Counted from the stretch's first letter, positions 16,873 to 27,551 are shown. The stretch is DNA of 50,554 nt from an uncultured Synechococcus sp. (GCA_903855705.1 CAINZT010000218.1:1-50554); one strand, 5' to 3'. Notes: generated by a model not told the origin, from the letters alone. Numbers and translations: made by a program.

Positions 16873-17550
16873 ATGGCCCAACCCATCCCCCGCAAACTGA
16901 TCGTGCTTGGGGATAGCGGCGTCCTGGGCTGGGGCGATCCCGAGGAGGGGGGCTGGTGTGAACGCCTGCGCCGCCATTGGATGGGGCTTCCCAGCGGGCC
17001 CGTGGTCTATCCACTTGGGGTCCGCGGCGATGGCCTGGAACGGGTCGCCGCCCGGTTGGAGAGGGAGGTGGCCTGCCGCGGTGAACTGCGGCGCCAGCTC
17101 CCCCACGGCATCCTGCTGGCGGTGGGCCTCAACGACAGCGCCAGGGTGGGCCGGCCCGATGGCCGGGCCCAGCTCGATCGTGACGGCTTCCTGTTTGGCC
17201 TGCAGCAACTGATTCGCCAGGCCCAGGCCCTGGCGCCGGTGTTCGTGCTGGGCCTGACCCCAGTCGATGAAGCGGTGATGCCCTATGCCGGGGTGCTCTG
17301 GTATTCCCTGGCGGCCATTCAGCAGTACGAGGCCCTGCTGGAGGAGGCCTGCCTGGAGGCCGATGTGCCCTTCCTGTCGCTCCTGCCCTCCCTGCTGGCG
17401 GACCCCCACTGGCTGCACTGGCTCGATGCCGATGGCCTCCATCTCAACAGCGAAGGCCATCGCCAGGTCTACGGGCGCCTGCGCCAGTGGCCGGCCCTGC
17501 TGCAGTGGGCCGGCCTGGAGCCCAGGTCGGTGGCCACACCGATGGGGTGA
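16873..17550 (+). CDS. SGNH/GDSL-family hydrolase
   Basis: A 225-residue alpha/beta hydrolase of the SGNH superfamily, which includes esterases, lipases and acyl-hydrolases. Block I is VLGDSGVLGWGD with the nucleophile Ser; block III is VGLNDSARVG with the oxyanion-hole Asn; block V is DADGLHLNSEGH with the catalytic Asp and His. No signal peptide is visible, so it is probably cytoplasmic. The frame is open far upstream into the permease gene but the ATG at 16873 gives a normal family length. It lies 86 bases after the permease gene on the same strand and may share its transcript. Substrate unknown. Confidence 0.85.
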   Translation: MAQPIPRKLIVLGDSGVLGWGDPEEGGWCERLRRHWMGLPSGPVVYPLGVRGDGLERVAARLEREVACRGELRRQLPHGILLAVGLNDSARVGRPDGRAQLDRDGFLFGLQQLIRQAQALAPVFVLGLTPVDEAVMPYAGVLWYSLAAIQQYEALLEEACLEADVPFLSLLPSLLADPHWLHWLDADGLHLNSEGHRQVYGRLRQWPALLQWAGLEPRSVATPMG

Positions 17551-17570
17551 CCAGCTCGCTAGTGGATCTT

Positions 17571-17600
17571 CGGATCGATTCGGATCGATTCGATTCGGTT
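17571..17600. repeat. Three 10-nt tandem units
   Basis: CGGATCGATT occurs twice in a row, followed by the related CGATTCGGTT. It lies just after the SGNH hydrolase gene and before the G/C tracts of the sigma factor leader. Confidence 0.6.
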
Positions 17601-17639
17601 GGGAGCGATGGGAGGCTCGTTCCGGGAGGCTTGTCCATT

Positions 17640-17697
17640 GGGGGGCCTGGTCCTAGGCCGGCCTCCCCCATCTGGGGGAAGGGCAACCCCCCAGGGG
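17640..17697 (+). promoter_or_regulatory. Alternating G and C tracts, possible attenuator in a sigma factor leader
   Basis: Five tracts alternate: G6 at 17640-17645, C5 at 17665-17669, G5 at 17674-17678, C6 at 17687-17692 and G4 at 17694-17697. Neighbouring tracts can pair in mutually exclusive ways. The tightest hairpin is TCCCCC/GGGGGA (17664-17679) with a 4-nt loop. Such 1:2, 2:3, 3:4 alternatives are the layout of attenuators. The element ends about 58 bases before the sigma factor ATG. The pairing potential is visible; regulation is inferred. Confidence 0.35.
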
Positions 17698-17754
17698 TAG
17701 GAAGCAGATCGCCTGAAGGGCGGCAGATCCTGTGGAGCCCGATTCCAGCCCTCC

Positions 17755-18582
17755 ATGGCGATCCCCCGGCGCGTTTCAGGCCCGATCAGCCCCATCGGCA
17801 AGCAAAACCAGGCCCGCCTGGTGGCCTATGCCCTCAATCGCAGCCGCGAGCAACGCAACCAACTGGTCAAGGACAACCTGCCGTTGGTGAAGCAACTGGC
17901 CCGGCGCGAAAGCCAGCGCACAGCCGTGCCGATGGAGGACCTGGAGCAATCCGGCTCCCTCGGCCTGATCAAGGCCCTGGAGACCTTTGATCCAGCCCGC
18001 AGCACGGCCCTGAGCAGTTTTGCGGTCCCCTACATCCGCGGGTCCATCCGCCAGTACCTGCGCGACCGTTGCCAGCCCCTACACACCAGCCGCGGCCTGC
18101 GCGAACTCCATGGTCGGGGCCTAAGGCTCCAGCTGGAACGGCAGCAGCGGGGTTTGCCGGCCCTCACAGAGGCGGAACTGACCAGGCTTCTGGGCGTCAG
18201 TCTTGGGCGCTGGCGGGACGCCTGCGCGGCAGAGCGGGCCCTGAGGGTGATCAGCCTGGATCAACCCAGGCCAGGGTTCGAGGGGGACGGCGATAGTCCG
18301 GGTCCAAGACGGGGCCAGGGATTGGCCGATGTCTTGGCCGATCCAGCCGGACTCGATCCGCTCGAATGGGCCTGCGGCCTTGAGCGCCAGCAACGGCTCA
18401 CCGAGCTCCTGGGCCTGCTCAAGCCCCAGGAGCGGACCCTGCTGCTGGGGCGGGTGCTTGGAAACCGCTCCTTTGCCGAACTGGGCCTAGCGATTGGGGT
18501 GAGCGGCAAGGTGGCGCAAAGGCGCCATCAGGCCTTACTCACCTGGCTCAGGCCCCAGCTCGATCCGGCCTTGCTGCCGTAA
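17755..18582 (+). CDS. RNA polymerase sigma-70 family factor, alternative type
   Basis: An alternative sigma factor of 275 residues. Region 2 is clear: NQLVKDNLPLVKQLARRES, MEDLEQSGSLGLIKALETFD and SSFAVPYIRGSIRQYLRDR, the last containing the -10 recognition helix. Region 3 is replaced by a weakly conserved Arg/Leu-rich stretch with a polar insert near residues 170-195 (a run around GDGDSPGPRRGQG). Region 4 is recognisable as LLKPQERTLLLGRVLGNRSF followed by a helix-turn-helix, GLAIGVSGKVAQRRHQ. Lack of region 1 and short length place it among group 3-like factors of picocyanobacteria. It follows a leader with alternating G/C tracts and converges on the next gene. Its regulon is unknown. Confidence 0.85.
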   Translation: MAIPRRVSGPISPIGKQNQARLVAYALNRSREQRNQLVKDNLPLVKQLARRESQRTAVPMEDLEQSGSLGLIKALETFDPARSTALSSFAVPYIRGSIRQYLRDRCQPLHTSRGLRELHGRGLRLQLERQQRGLPALTEAELTRLLGVSLGRWRDACAAERALRVISLDQPRPGFEGDGDSPGPRRGQGLADVLADPAGLDPLEWACGLERQQRLTELLGLLKPQERTLLLGRVLGNRSFAELGLAIGVSGKVAQRRHQALLTWLRPQLDPALLP

Positions 18583-18605
18583 CAGCTCGACCATGGGCAG
18601 CCCGC

Positions 18606-19370
18606 CTAGGCGATTTGCAGTTGAACAGCCAGGCCGATGGCGAGCAAGGCGGCGATCAGGGTCTGCAGAGCATTGACCAGCTCATTGCTGAGCCAGGTGA
18701 TGCGGCCCTGGAGCGTGGCTCCTATCAGGCTTTCGATCAGGGTCGCCACCAGGCCCACCAGGGTCACCAGGAGCCAGGGGACGGCGCCCTGCAGCAAGCC
18801 CAGCTGCAGGGCCACCAGGGCCATCAGGGCGCTGCCGGCCAGGCTGGCCAGGCTGCCCTCCAGGCTGATTGCCCCCTCCGTGCCGGGGGGCACGGGCCGC
18901 AGGTTGGTGACCAGCACCGTGTGGCGGCCCCAGCGCTTGCCGATCTCACTGCCGCAGGTATCGGCCAACTTGGCGCTGAAACTGGCGGCAAATCCGATCA
19001 GCAGCAGGGGCACCGGCGCCCAGGGCAGGGTGCAGAGCAGGGCCAGACAAGCGCCGATGGCCGCCGACCCCCAGACGTTTTCGGGCCCGCGCCGGCCGCC
19101 GCGGCCCTCGGCCAGGCCCAGTTCCTGCTTGCGCCGCAGGCCCAGTCGGGTCACGAGGGAGCCCAGCAGCAAATACAGCACCACCGCCAGCCAGCCGGCC
19201 CAACCGAGGCTGCCCCAGAGCAGGGTGCCGAGGATGCCGGCATGGACCCAGCCGGCCCGGGTCAAGAGGGGAACTCGCTGGGCCAAGGCAATTAACAGGC
19301 CATTGATTAGCAGGGCATCACGCCACTGCAGCAGCCGCTCTGGCGACTCCAGGATCAGATACGCCAGCAC
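18606..19370 (-). CDS. DUF92 / VTE6-like membrane protein, probable phytyl-phosphate kinase
   Basis: A 254-residue integral membrane protein of the DUF92 (TIGR00297) family. The plant member VTE6 phosphorylates phytyl phosphate to phytyl diphosphate for tocopherol and phylloquinone synthesis, and a cyanobacterial homolog is known. Several hydrophobic helices are visible. The family core ADTCGSEIGKRWGR follows FAASFSAKLADT, and TEGAISLEGSLASLAGS is the second conserved block. It starts with GTG. It converges on the sigma factor gene with only 23 bases between them. The kinase role rests on family membership, not on any visible residue test. Confidence 0.75.
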   Translation of the reverse strand: MLAYLILESPERLLQWRDALLINGLLIALAQRVPLLTRAGWVHAGILGTLLWGSLGWAGWLAVVLYLLLGSLVTRLGLRRKQELGLAEGRGGRRGPENVWGSAAIGACLALLCTLPWAPVPLLLIGFAASFSAKLADTCGSEIGKRWGRHTVLVTNLRPVPPGTEGAISLEGSLASLAGSALMALVALQLGLLQGAVPWLLVTLVGLVATLIESLIGATLQGRITWLSNELVNALQTLIAALLAIGLAVQLQIA

Positions 19371-19638
19371 GACCGGGCCCCGACTGCGCCCCTAGCTGAA
19401 CACAGAGACCGCCGCGGGGCGAGCCATGGCCAAGGCCCGGAAAAGGTCTAGGGGTGAAACCAAGCCAAAACCCGGTCCCGGCCAAGGCCGCTGGGGCCTG
19501 GCAAGGCGACCGTTTCCAGGGGACGCCAAGGGAGGCCTGGACAGCAACAGGCCAGCTTCTGTTGCACTGCCCTAAGCCACAAACGGGAAGGGCCGCTGCC
19601 AGCGGATAATCCAAGGCATTGCCTGGTCTGCCGCCGTC

Positions 19639-20022
19639 ATGGTCTTCAACCGCAAGGGGTCGTTCTTCCTAAACCTCGACGACAAGGCCCCCGCCCAGGC
19701 GGTCCAGGTGGCTCCGGTGCGAGCCACTGAGGCCACGCCGAAGGCCGGCAAGGGCGGCGACCAGGCTGCAGCAACGGGGATCCAAGCCGCCGCTGCCCCA
19801 AGTGCCGCATCCAGCGAGCCCGAGCCCACCACCAGCCTGACCACGGCCGAAGCGATCGCCGCCGAGCTGCGCGCCGCCCAGGAGGCCCGTCCGGCCCAAA
19901 CCTTCATCACCTTTGCCCCTGAACGGGTCAGCGCCGGGGGCGCCCTGCCGATGGCCCGCCGCAAGGGCGGCGCCAATCTGGCCGGCTTCAAGGCCATGGC
20001 CGGCAGCCTGTTCGGCAAGTAA
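19639..20022 (+). CDS. Conserved hypothetical protein, low-complexity centre
   Basis: A 127-residue soluble protein I do not recognise. The N-terminus MVFNRKGSFFLNLDD and the C-terminal half (SLTTAEAIAAELRAAQ, then PAQTFITFAPERVSAGGALP and RRRKGG-like AGFKAMAGSLFGK) look constrained, joined by an Ala/Pro/Glu-rich stretch. The basic, Gly-containing C-terminus could touch nucleic acid or membrane, but this is a guess. It is flanked by a 268-base gap with nothing visible on the left and by the 16-nt repeat array on the right, so it seems to be transcribed alone. Confidence 0.6.
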   Translation: MVFNRKGSFFLNLDDKAPAQAVQVAPVRATEATPKAGKGGDQAAATGIQAAAAPSAASSEPEPTTSLTTAEAIAAELRAAQEARPAQTFITFAPERVSAGGALPMARRKGGANLAGFKAMAGSLFGK

Positions 20023-20081
20023 GCCAAAGGCCTGATCAACACTCTGGCCCAGGCCAACCAGCCCCACACCAACCAGCTCGA

Positions 20082-20225
20082 GGCTGTCGTGCTCCAAGGC
20101 TGTTCTGGTGGAAGGCTGTTCTGGTGGAAGGCTGTTGTGGTGGAAAGCTGTTGTGGCGGAAGCCAGTTCTGGTGAAAGGCTTTTCGGGTGAAAGGCTTTT
20201 CGGGTGAAAGCCTGTGTTCTCTCAA
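20082..20225. repeat. 16-nt tandem repeat array, nine units
   Basis: Nine head-to-tail 16-nt units start at 20082 and every 16 bases to 20210. The common form is GGCTGTTCTGGTGGAA; units 2 and 3 are identical, units 7 and 8 are identical (GGCTTTTCGGGTGAAA), and the first and last are the most diverged. The gradient of similarity suggests repeated local duplication. The array fills the gap between the 19639 gene and the end of rsmE. It is not coding, since 16 is not divisible by three. Confidence 0.9.
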
Positions 20226-20251
20226 GCCTGCCCAGCTCCTCACCAGGGCGC

Positions 20252-21076
20252 TCAGCAACCCCAACGGCGATAGCGCCAATCACTGAGCAGCCCCAGGCCG
20301 GCCACGGCAGCGGTGGAACTGCGCAGGATGCGGGGCCCCAAATCCACGCCGATCCAGCCCTGATCCCTAGCCAAGGTTTCCTCGGCCCCACTCCACCCCC
20401 CCTCCGGTCCGCAGGCCAGCCACAAGCTCGCTGGCGGCTCCTTGGCGGTCCAGGCGTCCAGGGCCTCCAGCAGGGGCAGGCCTGCGCTCTGGCGGGTGGT
20501 GGCAAACAGTTTTAGGCAGGCTGGCGAGCCCCCGACGGAGGGGCCCGGGGCCCTTGCCGGCGGCGTGGCGCCCAGGGGCGGCAGGGGACCAGTTGCTGCC
20601 AGCCACTCGCGGGCGGGCCGGGGAGCCTGCAGCTGGGGCAGCCAGGGCCGTTCACACTGCTCGGCCGCCTCGCGGGCAATCGTGCGCCAGCGCTCCAGGT
20701 TGGGCTGGCCAGCCACGGCGTCGAACTCCGCCCGGCAGGGCAGCAGCCAATCGGCCCCCAGCTCCACCGCCATGCGCAGCAGCACCTCGTAATCCCGCTT
20801 GACCAAAGCCGCCAGCAACACCAACGGCGGCGTTGGCGGCGGCTGCCAGGCCAAGGGCGCCTCCAAGGGCTGTTGGAGTTGGGCCCCAAGGGGCTCCACC
20901 AGCTCGGCCTCCCACAGGCCACCAGCCCCATCGCTGATGGCGAAGATCGCCCCGGGGCCGTAGCGCAACACCTTCACCAGATAGCGGCTTTCCGCCGGGG
21001 TGAGGCCCACCAGCCCTGCTGGGGCCTGCTGAAGGCGGCCCGGATCGATCAACAGGCGCCGTTGTTCCCGCCCCAT
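20252..21076 (-). CDS. rsmE: 16S rRNA m3U1498 methyltransferase RsmE
   Basis: RsmE is a SPOUT-fold methyltransferase that methylates N3 of U1498 in 16S rRNA. The N-terminal PUA-like part includes RYLVKVLRYGPGAIFAISDG. The knotted SAM-binding C-terminal part shows WLACGPEGGWSGAEE and LGPRILRSSTAAVAGLGLL, the family's signature blocks, with LVKRDYEVLLRMAVELG before it. At 274 residues it is slightly long because of a Pro/Gly-rich insert around residues 160-195. Its ATG is 3 bases after the stop codon of the DUF3531 gene, so the two are probably one transcript. Confidence 0.93.
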   Translation of the reverse strand: MGREQRRLLIDPGRLQQAPAGLVGLTPAESRYLVKVLRYGPGAIFAISDGAGGLWEAELVEPLGAQLQQPLEAPLAWQPPPTPPLVLLAALVKRDYEVLLRMAVELGADWLLPCRAEFDAVAGQPNLERWRTIAREAAEQCERPWLPQLQAPRPAREWLAATGPLPPLGATPPARAPGPSVGGSPACLKLFATTRQSAGLPLLEALDAWTAKEPPASLWLACGPEGGWSGAEETLARDQGWIGVDLGPRILRSSTAAVAGLGLLSDWRYRRWGC

Positions 21077-21079
21077 GGG

Positions 21080-21667
21080 CTAGGGCACCCGGCCGTCGAA
21101 ACCGCTGATGCCATTGCCCGGGCGCGGGTCGGGACCACCCCCATCGGCTCGGGAGTCGCCATCGAACCCCTGCTCATCCTCTTCTGGGTCCCCCTCAAAC
21201 TCCTGCTCCTCCTCGGGGTCGTCCTCCGGGGGGAAGAGGCTGTCCGGGTGCTGCTCCACCGGCCAGTCGTCGTTTTCGCCGCCAATCAGCAGCTCCTCGA
21301 TCTCGACCACATCGCGGTTGAGCTGGCCGAGGGAATTAATCAATACATCGAGGCCGAAGGCATCACTGGTGCCCAGGTCCAGCCAGCAGCGGGCCCAGTC
21401 GTCCCGATATTCCATCTCGCCCATGTTGTGCATTAGGGCCGGCAGGGCCCGCTCAGCGCCCTCAAGGTCGTAGCCCATCCAGCCGAGCTCGACGCCCTCC
21501 TCATGGCACTGCAGATTTTCGGCATTGAAGCCCCCCAACTTGCCGAGGAAAAACCAACTGTCGAAGAGGGTTTCGACGTAGCCCCGCTCGGCCTGGCCCA
21601 GGGGAGCCCCAAACCGCATCCAGATCCAGCAATTGAAGGGATTGAGCTCGCGAAAACGGATTTCCAT
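21080..21667 (-). CDS. DUF3531 family protein
   Basis: A 195-residue protein of the DUF3531 family, found in cyanobacteria and plastid-bearing eukaryotes; function not known to me. The conserved part covers about residues 1-140: EIRFRELNPFNCWIWMRF, TLFDSWFFLGKLGGFN, WARCWLDLGTSDAFGLDVLI. The last 50 residues are a strongly acidic Glu/Asp/Gly-rich tail, probably disordered. It lies directly upstream of rsmE on the same strand. Confidence 0.85.
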   Translation of the reverse strand: MEIRFRELNPFNCWIWMRFGAPLGQAERGYVETLFDSWFFLGKLGGFNAENLQCHEEGVELGWMGYDLEGAERALPALMHNMGEMEYRDDWARCWLDLGTSDAFGLDVLINSLGQLNRDVVEIEELLIGGENDDWPVEQHPDSLFPPEDDPEEEQEFEGDPEEDEQGFDGDSRADGGGPDPRPGNGISGFDGRVP

Positions 21668-21750
21668 GGACGAACCAGCCGGCTCAGGTCAGGGCGACAC
21701 CCCTATCCAACATCCCCAGGGAAACCCCACGACATCCCCAAGACCTCGTC

Positions 21751-22500
21751 ATGGGCATGCCCAAGGCAACCCAAGCGCTTCGCCAGAGCATCGATCAGCA
21801 ATCCCCCCAAACCAACCCGCCAGCCATCCCGCCGCCGATCCACCATGCTGGGGGCGCCGCCCGGTCGACCGTGCTCGAACTCCGCGACCTGACCTACCAG
21901 GCAGCCACGGCCCCAGAACCGCTGCTGCGGGGCCTCAGCCTGCGCCTGGAACCGGGTCGGCCCAACCTGGTGGCGGGCCGCAGCGGCTGCGGCAAAACCA
22001 CCCTGCTGGAACTGATCGCCGGCCTGGCCGAGCCTGGCCGGGGCTCGATCCTGTGGCAAGGCCAGCGGCTCAGCGGCCGCCAGCGGCGCTGGCTCTGCGG
22101 CCTGGTGTTCCAGTTTCCTGAACGCCATTTCCTCGGCCTCAGCGTTGGCCAGGAACTAAAACTGGGCCAGCGGCGCCTCGGCAGTGACCAGGCTGCCGCC
22201 GTGTTGGCCCAGGTGGGTCTGGCGGGCCTCCCGTTGCAACAACCGCCCGAACGCCTCAGTGGCGGCCAGCAGCGGCGCCTCGCCCTAGCCGTGCAGCTGC
22301 TGCGAAACCCCCAGGTCTTGCTGCTCGATGAACCCACGGCCGGGCTGGATTGGTCCGTGCGGGCCGAGGTGCTCGACCTCCTGGCCCAGCTAGCCCGCGA
22401 GCGGGTGCTGCTGGTGGTCACCCACGAACCCGACCTGTTCGCCGATCTGGTGGAGCACTCGTGGCAACTGGAGCAAGGCCAACTGCGGCCCCTCAGCTGA
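21751..22500 (+). CDS. ABC transporter ATP-binding protein, CbiO/ABCI11-like
   Basis: An ABC ATPase with Walker [12 protein letters not shown]-loop VFQFPERHF, signature [14 protein letters not shown], Walker [12 protein letters not shown] and switch His VVTHEP. The Q-loop FQFPE is typical of energy-coupling-factor type ATPases (CbiO/EcfA); the plastid relative is ABCI11/NAP14. No permease or substrate-binding gene is adjacent, so partners must be elsewhere. The first 40 residues from ATG 21751 look unconserved; a GTG at 21871 would start right at VLELRDLTY and give about 210 residues, the more usual size. I keep the longer form with that caveat. Confidence 0.8.
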   Translation: MGMPKATQALRQSIDQQSPQTNPPAIPPPIHHAGGAARSTVLELRDLTYQAATAPEPLLRGLSLRLEPGRPNLVAGRSGCGKTTLLELIAGLAEPGRGSILWQGQRLSGRQRRWLCGLVFQFPERHFLGLSVGQELKLGQRRLGSDQAAAVLAQVGLAGLPLQQPPERLSGGQQRRLALAVQLLRNPQVLLLDEPTAGLDWSVRAEVLDLLAQLARERVLLVVTHEPDLFADLVEHSWQLEQGQLRPLS

Positions 22501-22645
22501 GCCGATTGGGGCCCCGCAGCCGCCCCCCCAGCCCTGGGCGGGACCGGCCTCGGCCGAACCCAGATCGCCTGGTGAAAACCGCCCAACGGTCGCCATTGCC
22601 CTGCATACGATGGCTCCAGTTGGGCCCCGAACCGGGGCCGTTGCG

Positions 22646-23566
22646 ATGCCCGATCAGCTGGTCCGAGCCACCGCCGCGGGAGGCGGCATCCGCCTGGTAG
22701 CGGTGAACAGCACGGTGGCCTCCCGCTACGCCCGGCGGCGCCATGGCCTGTCGTTTCTCACCACCGCCCTGCTGGGCCGGGCGATGACGGCCGGCCTGCT
22801 GCTGGCCAGTTCCATGAAGGTGCGCCATGGCCGGGTCAACCTCCGCATCCAGTCCGATGGCCCCCTCAAGGGGCTGATGGTGGATGCCGGCCGCGACGGC
22901 ACCGTGCGCGGCTACGTGGGCAATCCCGGCCTGGAGCTGGACCTGCTGGAAGCGGCCGATGGCTCCCACCAATTCGATTTCCGCCAGGCCTGCGGCACCG
23001 GCTACCTGCACATCGTGCGCGACTTGGGCCAGGGCGAACCGTTTAGCAGCACGGTCGAGCTGGTCAGTGGCGGCATCGGCGAAGACGTGGCCTCCTACCT
23101 GCTCCATTCCGAGCAGACCCCCTCGGCCCTGTTCGTGGGCGAGCAGCTCGACAGCCATGGGGTGCGCTGCGCCGGTGGGGTCTTGGTGCAGGTGCTGCCC
23201 AAGGCGGCCCGGGAACCGGCCCTGGTGGCGTTGCTGGAAGAGCGCTGCCGCGAGGTCACCGGCTTCAGCCAACGGCTCGGCGAGGCGGCGGGCAACCTCA
23301 AGGCCCTGCTCGAAGACATCTTTCCTGATCTCGATCCCCAGCTGCTCGAAGACGCCGAAGCCGACCAGGAACTCACCTTCCACTGCCCCTGCAGTCGCCG
23401 CCGCAGCGTCAATGCCCTCAAACTCCTGGGCCGCGATGAACTGAGCGCCATCCTCAACGAGGACGGCAAGGCAGAGCTCAACTGCCACTTCTGCAACGAG
23501 ACCTACCGGGTCGAGGCCCCCGAACTGGAAGAACTGATCGCCGAACTCTCCAGCCCCACGGGCTAG
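22646..23566 (+). CDS. hslO: Redox-regulated chaperone Hsp33
   Basis: Hsp33 is a holdase chaperone switched on by oxidation, which releases zinc from four cysteines and unfolds a linker. The zinc site is visible as CPCSRRR near residue 260 and CHFC about 30 residues on. The N-terminal core shows [44 protein letters not shown] and [20 protein letters not shown], all family blocks. At 306 residues it is of normal length. I chose ATG 22646 (PDQLVRA), since the earlier in-frame ATG 22610 adds 12 unconserved residues. Confidence 0.95.
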   Translation: MPDQLVRATAAGGGIRLVAVNSTVASRYARRRHGLSFLTTALLGRAMTAGLLLASSMKVRHGRVNLRIQSDGPLKGLMVDAGRDGTVRGYVGNPGLELDLLEAADGSHQFDFRQACGTGYLHIVRDLGQGEPFSSTVELVSGGIGEDVASYLLHSEQTPSALFVGEQLDSHGVRCAGGVLVQVLPKAAREPALVALLEERCREVTGFSQRLGEAAGNLKALLEDIFPDLDPQLLEDAEADQELTFHCPCSRRRSVNALKLLGRDELSAILNEDGKAELNCHFCNETYRVEAPELEELIAELSSPTG

Positions 23567-23607
23567 CCCCAGGGAGTTGCTGCGCTTTTGCTCGTCTGCA
23601 GCAGAAC

Positions 23608-23635
23608 GCCCAGCCCGGCGCTGCCTGGGCTGGGC
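23608..23635. terminator. Strong hairpin between convergent genes
   Basis: GCCCAGCCC (23608-23616) and GGGCTGGGC (23627-23635) form a perfect 9-bp GC-rich stem with a 10-nt loop. It sits between the stop codons of hslO and the CPP1-like gene. No U tract follows on either strand, so termination may be weak or the hairpin may act mainly as a 3' end stabiliser. Confidence 0.55.
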
Positions 23636-23654
23636 ACAACCGAAAACGAAGCGA

Positions 23655-24350
23655 CTACCCGATTAGCAGGGCCCCAAGCAGAAGCAACAGCAGGGCGGGC
23701 AAGGCCTGGATCTGTTGCACCGAGAGGGGCAGCCCCAGGGGCAGGCTGGGATCGAGCAGGCCCTGCAGCAGGCCCCCAAGCAGCAGTCCCACGGTGAGCA
23801 GGCCGAAACTCCAGGCCACGGCAGCCAGGAAACGGCGGTGGCGCCATTGCAGGGTCACCACAGTCACACCCGTGGCTAGGGCCAGCAACAATTCCGCCGA
23901 AGGACCCGGCAAGAACAGCAGCAAGACCAGCACCAGGCCATCGGCCACCAGGGGGAACCAGCGCTCACGCCCCTCAGAGAGGGCCAACACCGGCAGGCTG
24001 AATTGGGGCACCGACAGGGACGGCCTAGACAGGGACGGCAGCGAAGGCAGGCTGGGCCGGGCCAAGGGTGGGGGCGGCGGACTGGCGACGGGCCGCACCG
24101 CTTCCCGTTGGGAGGCATTCAGGGCAGCACTGCTCACCTTGCCCTGCTGGCGCTCCTTGAGCCGGTCCATCAGAACGGCGTCGTAGGCCGCCTCAATCTG
24201 GGCCCGGGCCTGGGGATCGTCACCCAGTTCAGCCAGGCGCACAGCCTTGGCCGCCTGCACCTCATCAAAACTGGAGTCAGGGCTCACGCCAAGACGTTCG
24301 TAGGCCGATGGCCGCTCGCCGGCTGTGGCTGAATCCGTACCCTGGGTCAT
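23655..24350 (-). CDS. CPP1-like J-domain-related membrane protein
   Basis: A 231-residue protein of the CPP1-like (DUF3353) family. Plant CPP1 is a chaperone-like protein that protects protochlorophyllide oxidoreductase. The N-terminal degenerate J-domain shows SAYERLGVSPDSSFDEVQAA and ARAQIEAAYDAVLMDRLKER; it lacks the HPD motif of true DnaJ proteins. A Pro/Ser-rich linker follows, then three or four hydrophobic helices (LVLVLLLFLPGPSAELLLA onward). The window also holds the light-independent protochlorophyllide reductase genes, but 12 kb away on separate transcripts. A role in photosystem or chlorophyll protein handling is inferred from the family. Confidence 0.8.
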   Translation of the reverse strand: MTQGTDSATAGERPSAYERLGVSPDSSFDEVQAAKAVRLAELGDDPQARAQIEAAYDAVLMDRLKERQQGKVSSAALNASQREAVRPVASPPPPPLARPSLPSLPSLSRPSLSVPQFSLPVLALSEGRERWFPLVADGLVLVLLLFLPGPSAELLLALATGVTVVTLQWRHRRFLAAVAWSFGLLTVGLLLGGLLQGLLDPSLPLGLPLSVQQIQALPALLLLLLGALLIG

Positions 24351-24455
24351 CGCCTCGTGCCGACGCTGCGCGCTCGTCCCTTGAGCGTATCGAGCCAGGG
24401 CCCGTCCTGGGGTGGAATGAATCAGGAGTTCTGATCAGAGCGCCCCCAGGCCGGC

Positions 24456-24710
24456 TCAGAACAGGGGGTCGCTGCGCCGATAACCACCCTCTTCCTGCAA
24501 GCGCAACCGCTGGGCCTCGGCTTCTGCCAGGGGCAGCCAAAGCCGGCGCTTGAGCAGGGGCATCTGGGGCGGCAGGTGGCAGCCCTCGCGCATCTCGATT
24601 GTTGCGTCGCAGGGGGTGGCGGCGCTGGGGGTGCCCGGACCCGGCAGGAAACTCACGTAGTCGCACCCTCCGTCGGCGCGGGGGCGGACCAGCCAGAAGG
24701 GTCTTGGCAT
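24456..24710 (-). CDS. Small conserved hypothetical protein
   Basis: An 84-residue soluble protein that I do not recognise. It starts PRPFWLVRPRADGGCDYVSF, contains two cysteines in the first 35 residues, and ends in a Leu/Arg/Glu-rich helix (LPLAEAEAQRLRLQEEGGYR). I chose the ATG at 24710; the frame stays open to 24848 but the extra residues look like translated noncoding DNA. It lies between the CPP1-like gene and prfC on the same strand, each about 100-190 bases away. Confidence 0.55.
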   Translation of the reverse strand: MPRPFWLVRPRADGGCDYVSFLPGPGTPSAATPCDATIEMREGCHLPPQMPLLKRRLWLPLAEAEAQRLRLQEEGGYRRSDPLF

Positions 24711-24896
24711 GGCTGTGACCTTTCGTTGTAAATCAGTCTGGCGCCCAGGGGCTCTGGCCGTGGACCCCGACGAGGGAACCCAGAAGGGCGCCAAAACCCT
24801 CCAGGCACCAACCCGTTTGCCTGAGGCCGTGAACCACCGGGCCGCCAACCGGGCCAGATGGGACCTAGGCCCACTCGGCCCGCAGCAGCAGCCCCC

Positions 24897-26684
<1,788 letters not shown>

Positions 26685-26719
26685 GGGGTCCAGCCTGCCA
26701 GGCAACGGCGGCGCCGACC

Positions 26720-27424
26720 TCAGGCCAGCCGGCCGGCCACCTCCAGGTAGCGGTCGCCCAGCTCCCGGGCCGTCAGCGTGGTGAGGCCGGCCTGCTGCAG
26801 CTGAGCCCGCAGCTCCGCCAGGGTGAAAGCCGCCGCCAGGGACTGGCCGTAGTCCTGTTGCAGCTGCTTAGGGGCGCCGCTGGCGTGGCGCCGCACCAGC
26901 TGGCGGATCGCTTCTGGGCTGGCGGGCCGGCGCAGATCGCGGATCAACACCAGCGCCCCTGGGGCCGCCAGCTGGACAACCGTGCGCCAGAGCACCTGGG
27001 GGTCATGGAGATGGTGCAGCAGGCTGTTGCTCACCACCGCCCCAAAGCCCGCCGCCGAGCCCGCCTGCAACTCGGCCGTCAAGCCGGCGCCGGGGGGAAG
27101 GGGCAACAGGGCCGACGCAAAGGACACCCGCCGCAGCCAGTCCCCATGGCGGCTGAGGGTCTGCTTGGCCAAATCCAGCATCGCCGCCGCCCCATCGAGG
27201 CCCAGCACTTGGGCCTGGGGGAAGCGATCGGCCAGACGAAAGGTGATGTTGCCGGGCCCACAGCCCAAATCGATGATCCGCAGGGGCTGGTCCAGGCCGC
27301 CTGGACCCACCAGCTCCACCAACCGCTCCACAAAGGCCTGGTCGGTCGCACTGAAGTCAGCCGCCGCATAGGCCTGGGCCTGGGCGGGGCCATCCATCAA
27401 CTCGGGCTCACAGATCCGCTCCAT
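26720..27424 (-). CDS. Class I SAM-dependent methyltransferase
   Basis: A 234-residue methyltransferase with a Rossmann-like fold. Motif I is [16 protein letters not shown], motif [16 protein letters not shown], and motif [18 protein letters not shown], followed by [11 protein letters not shown]. This resembles small-molecule or lipid/quinone methyltransferases (UbiE/COQ5-like), but no substrate can be named. I chose ATG 27424 ([11 protein letters not shown]) because the longer form from 27481 has a basic, Pro-rich extension. It is transcribed towards prfC, with 35 bases between them, so the pair may be one transcript. Confidence 0.8.
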   Translation of the reverse strand: MERICEPELMDGPAQAQAYAAADFSATDQAFVERLVELVGPGGLDQPLRIIDLGCGPGNITFRLADRFPQAQVLGLDGAAAMLDLAKQTLSRHGDWLRRVSFASALLPLPPGAGLTAELQAGSAAGFGAVVSNSLLHHLHDPQVLWRTVVQLAAPGALVLIRDLRRPASPEAIRQLVRRHASGAPKQLQQDYGQSLAAAFTLAELRAQLQQAGLTTLTARELGDRYLEVAGRLA

Positions 27425-27551
27425 GGGAGCAGCCTGACAGCGACGGGGCCCAGGGGGCTGCCTGGACCGAGCCACCGCCAATGGTGCCCCATGGACCTTG
27501 CCGCCCCCACCGGTGGCGTTAGCCTGCCCCTACCCAGCCCCCCATGCCCCA

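Noticed and set aside
20082-20225. Possible CRISPR array
   Set aside because: Units are directly adjacent with no spacers and no cas gene is in the window.
27425-27551. Cobalamin riboswitch before nrdJ
   Set aside because: The gap is short and shows neither the B12-box nor the long paired elements of that riboswitch.
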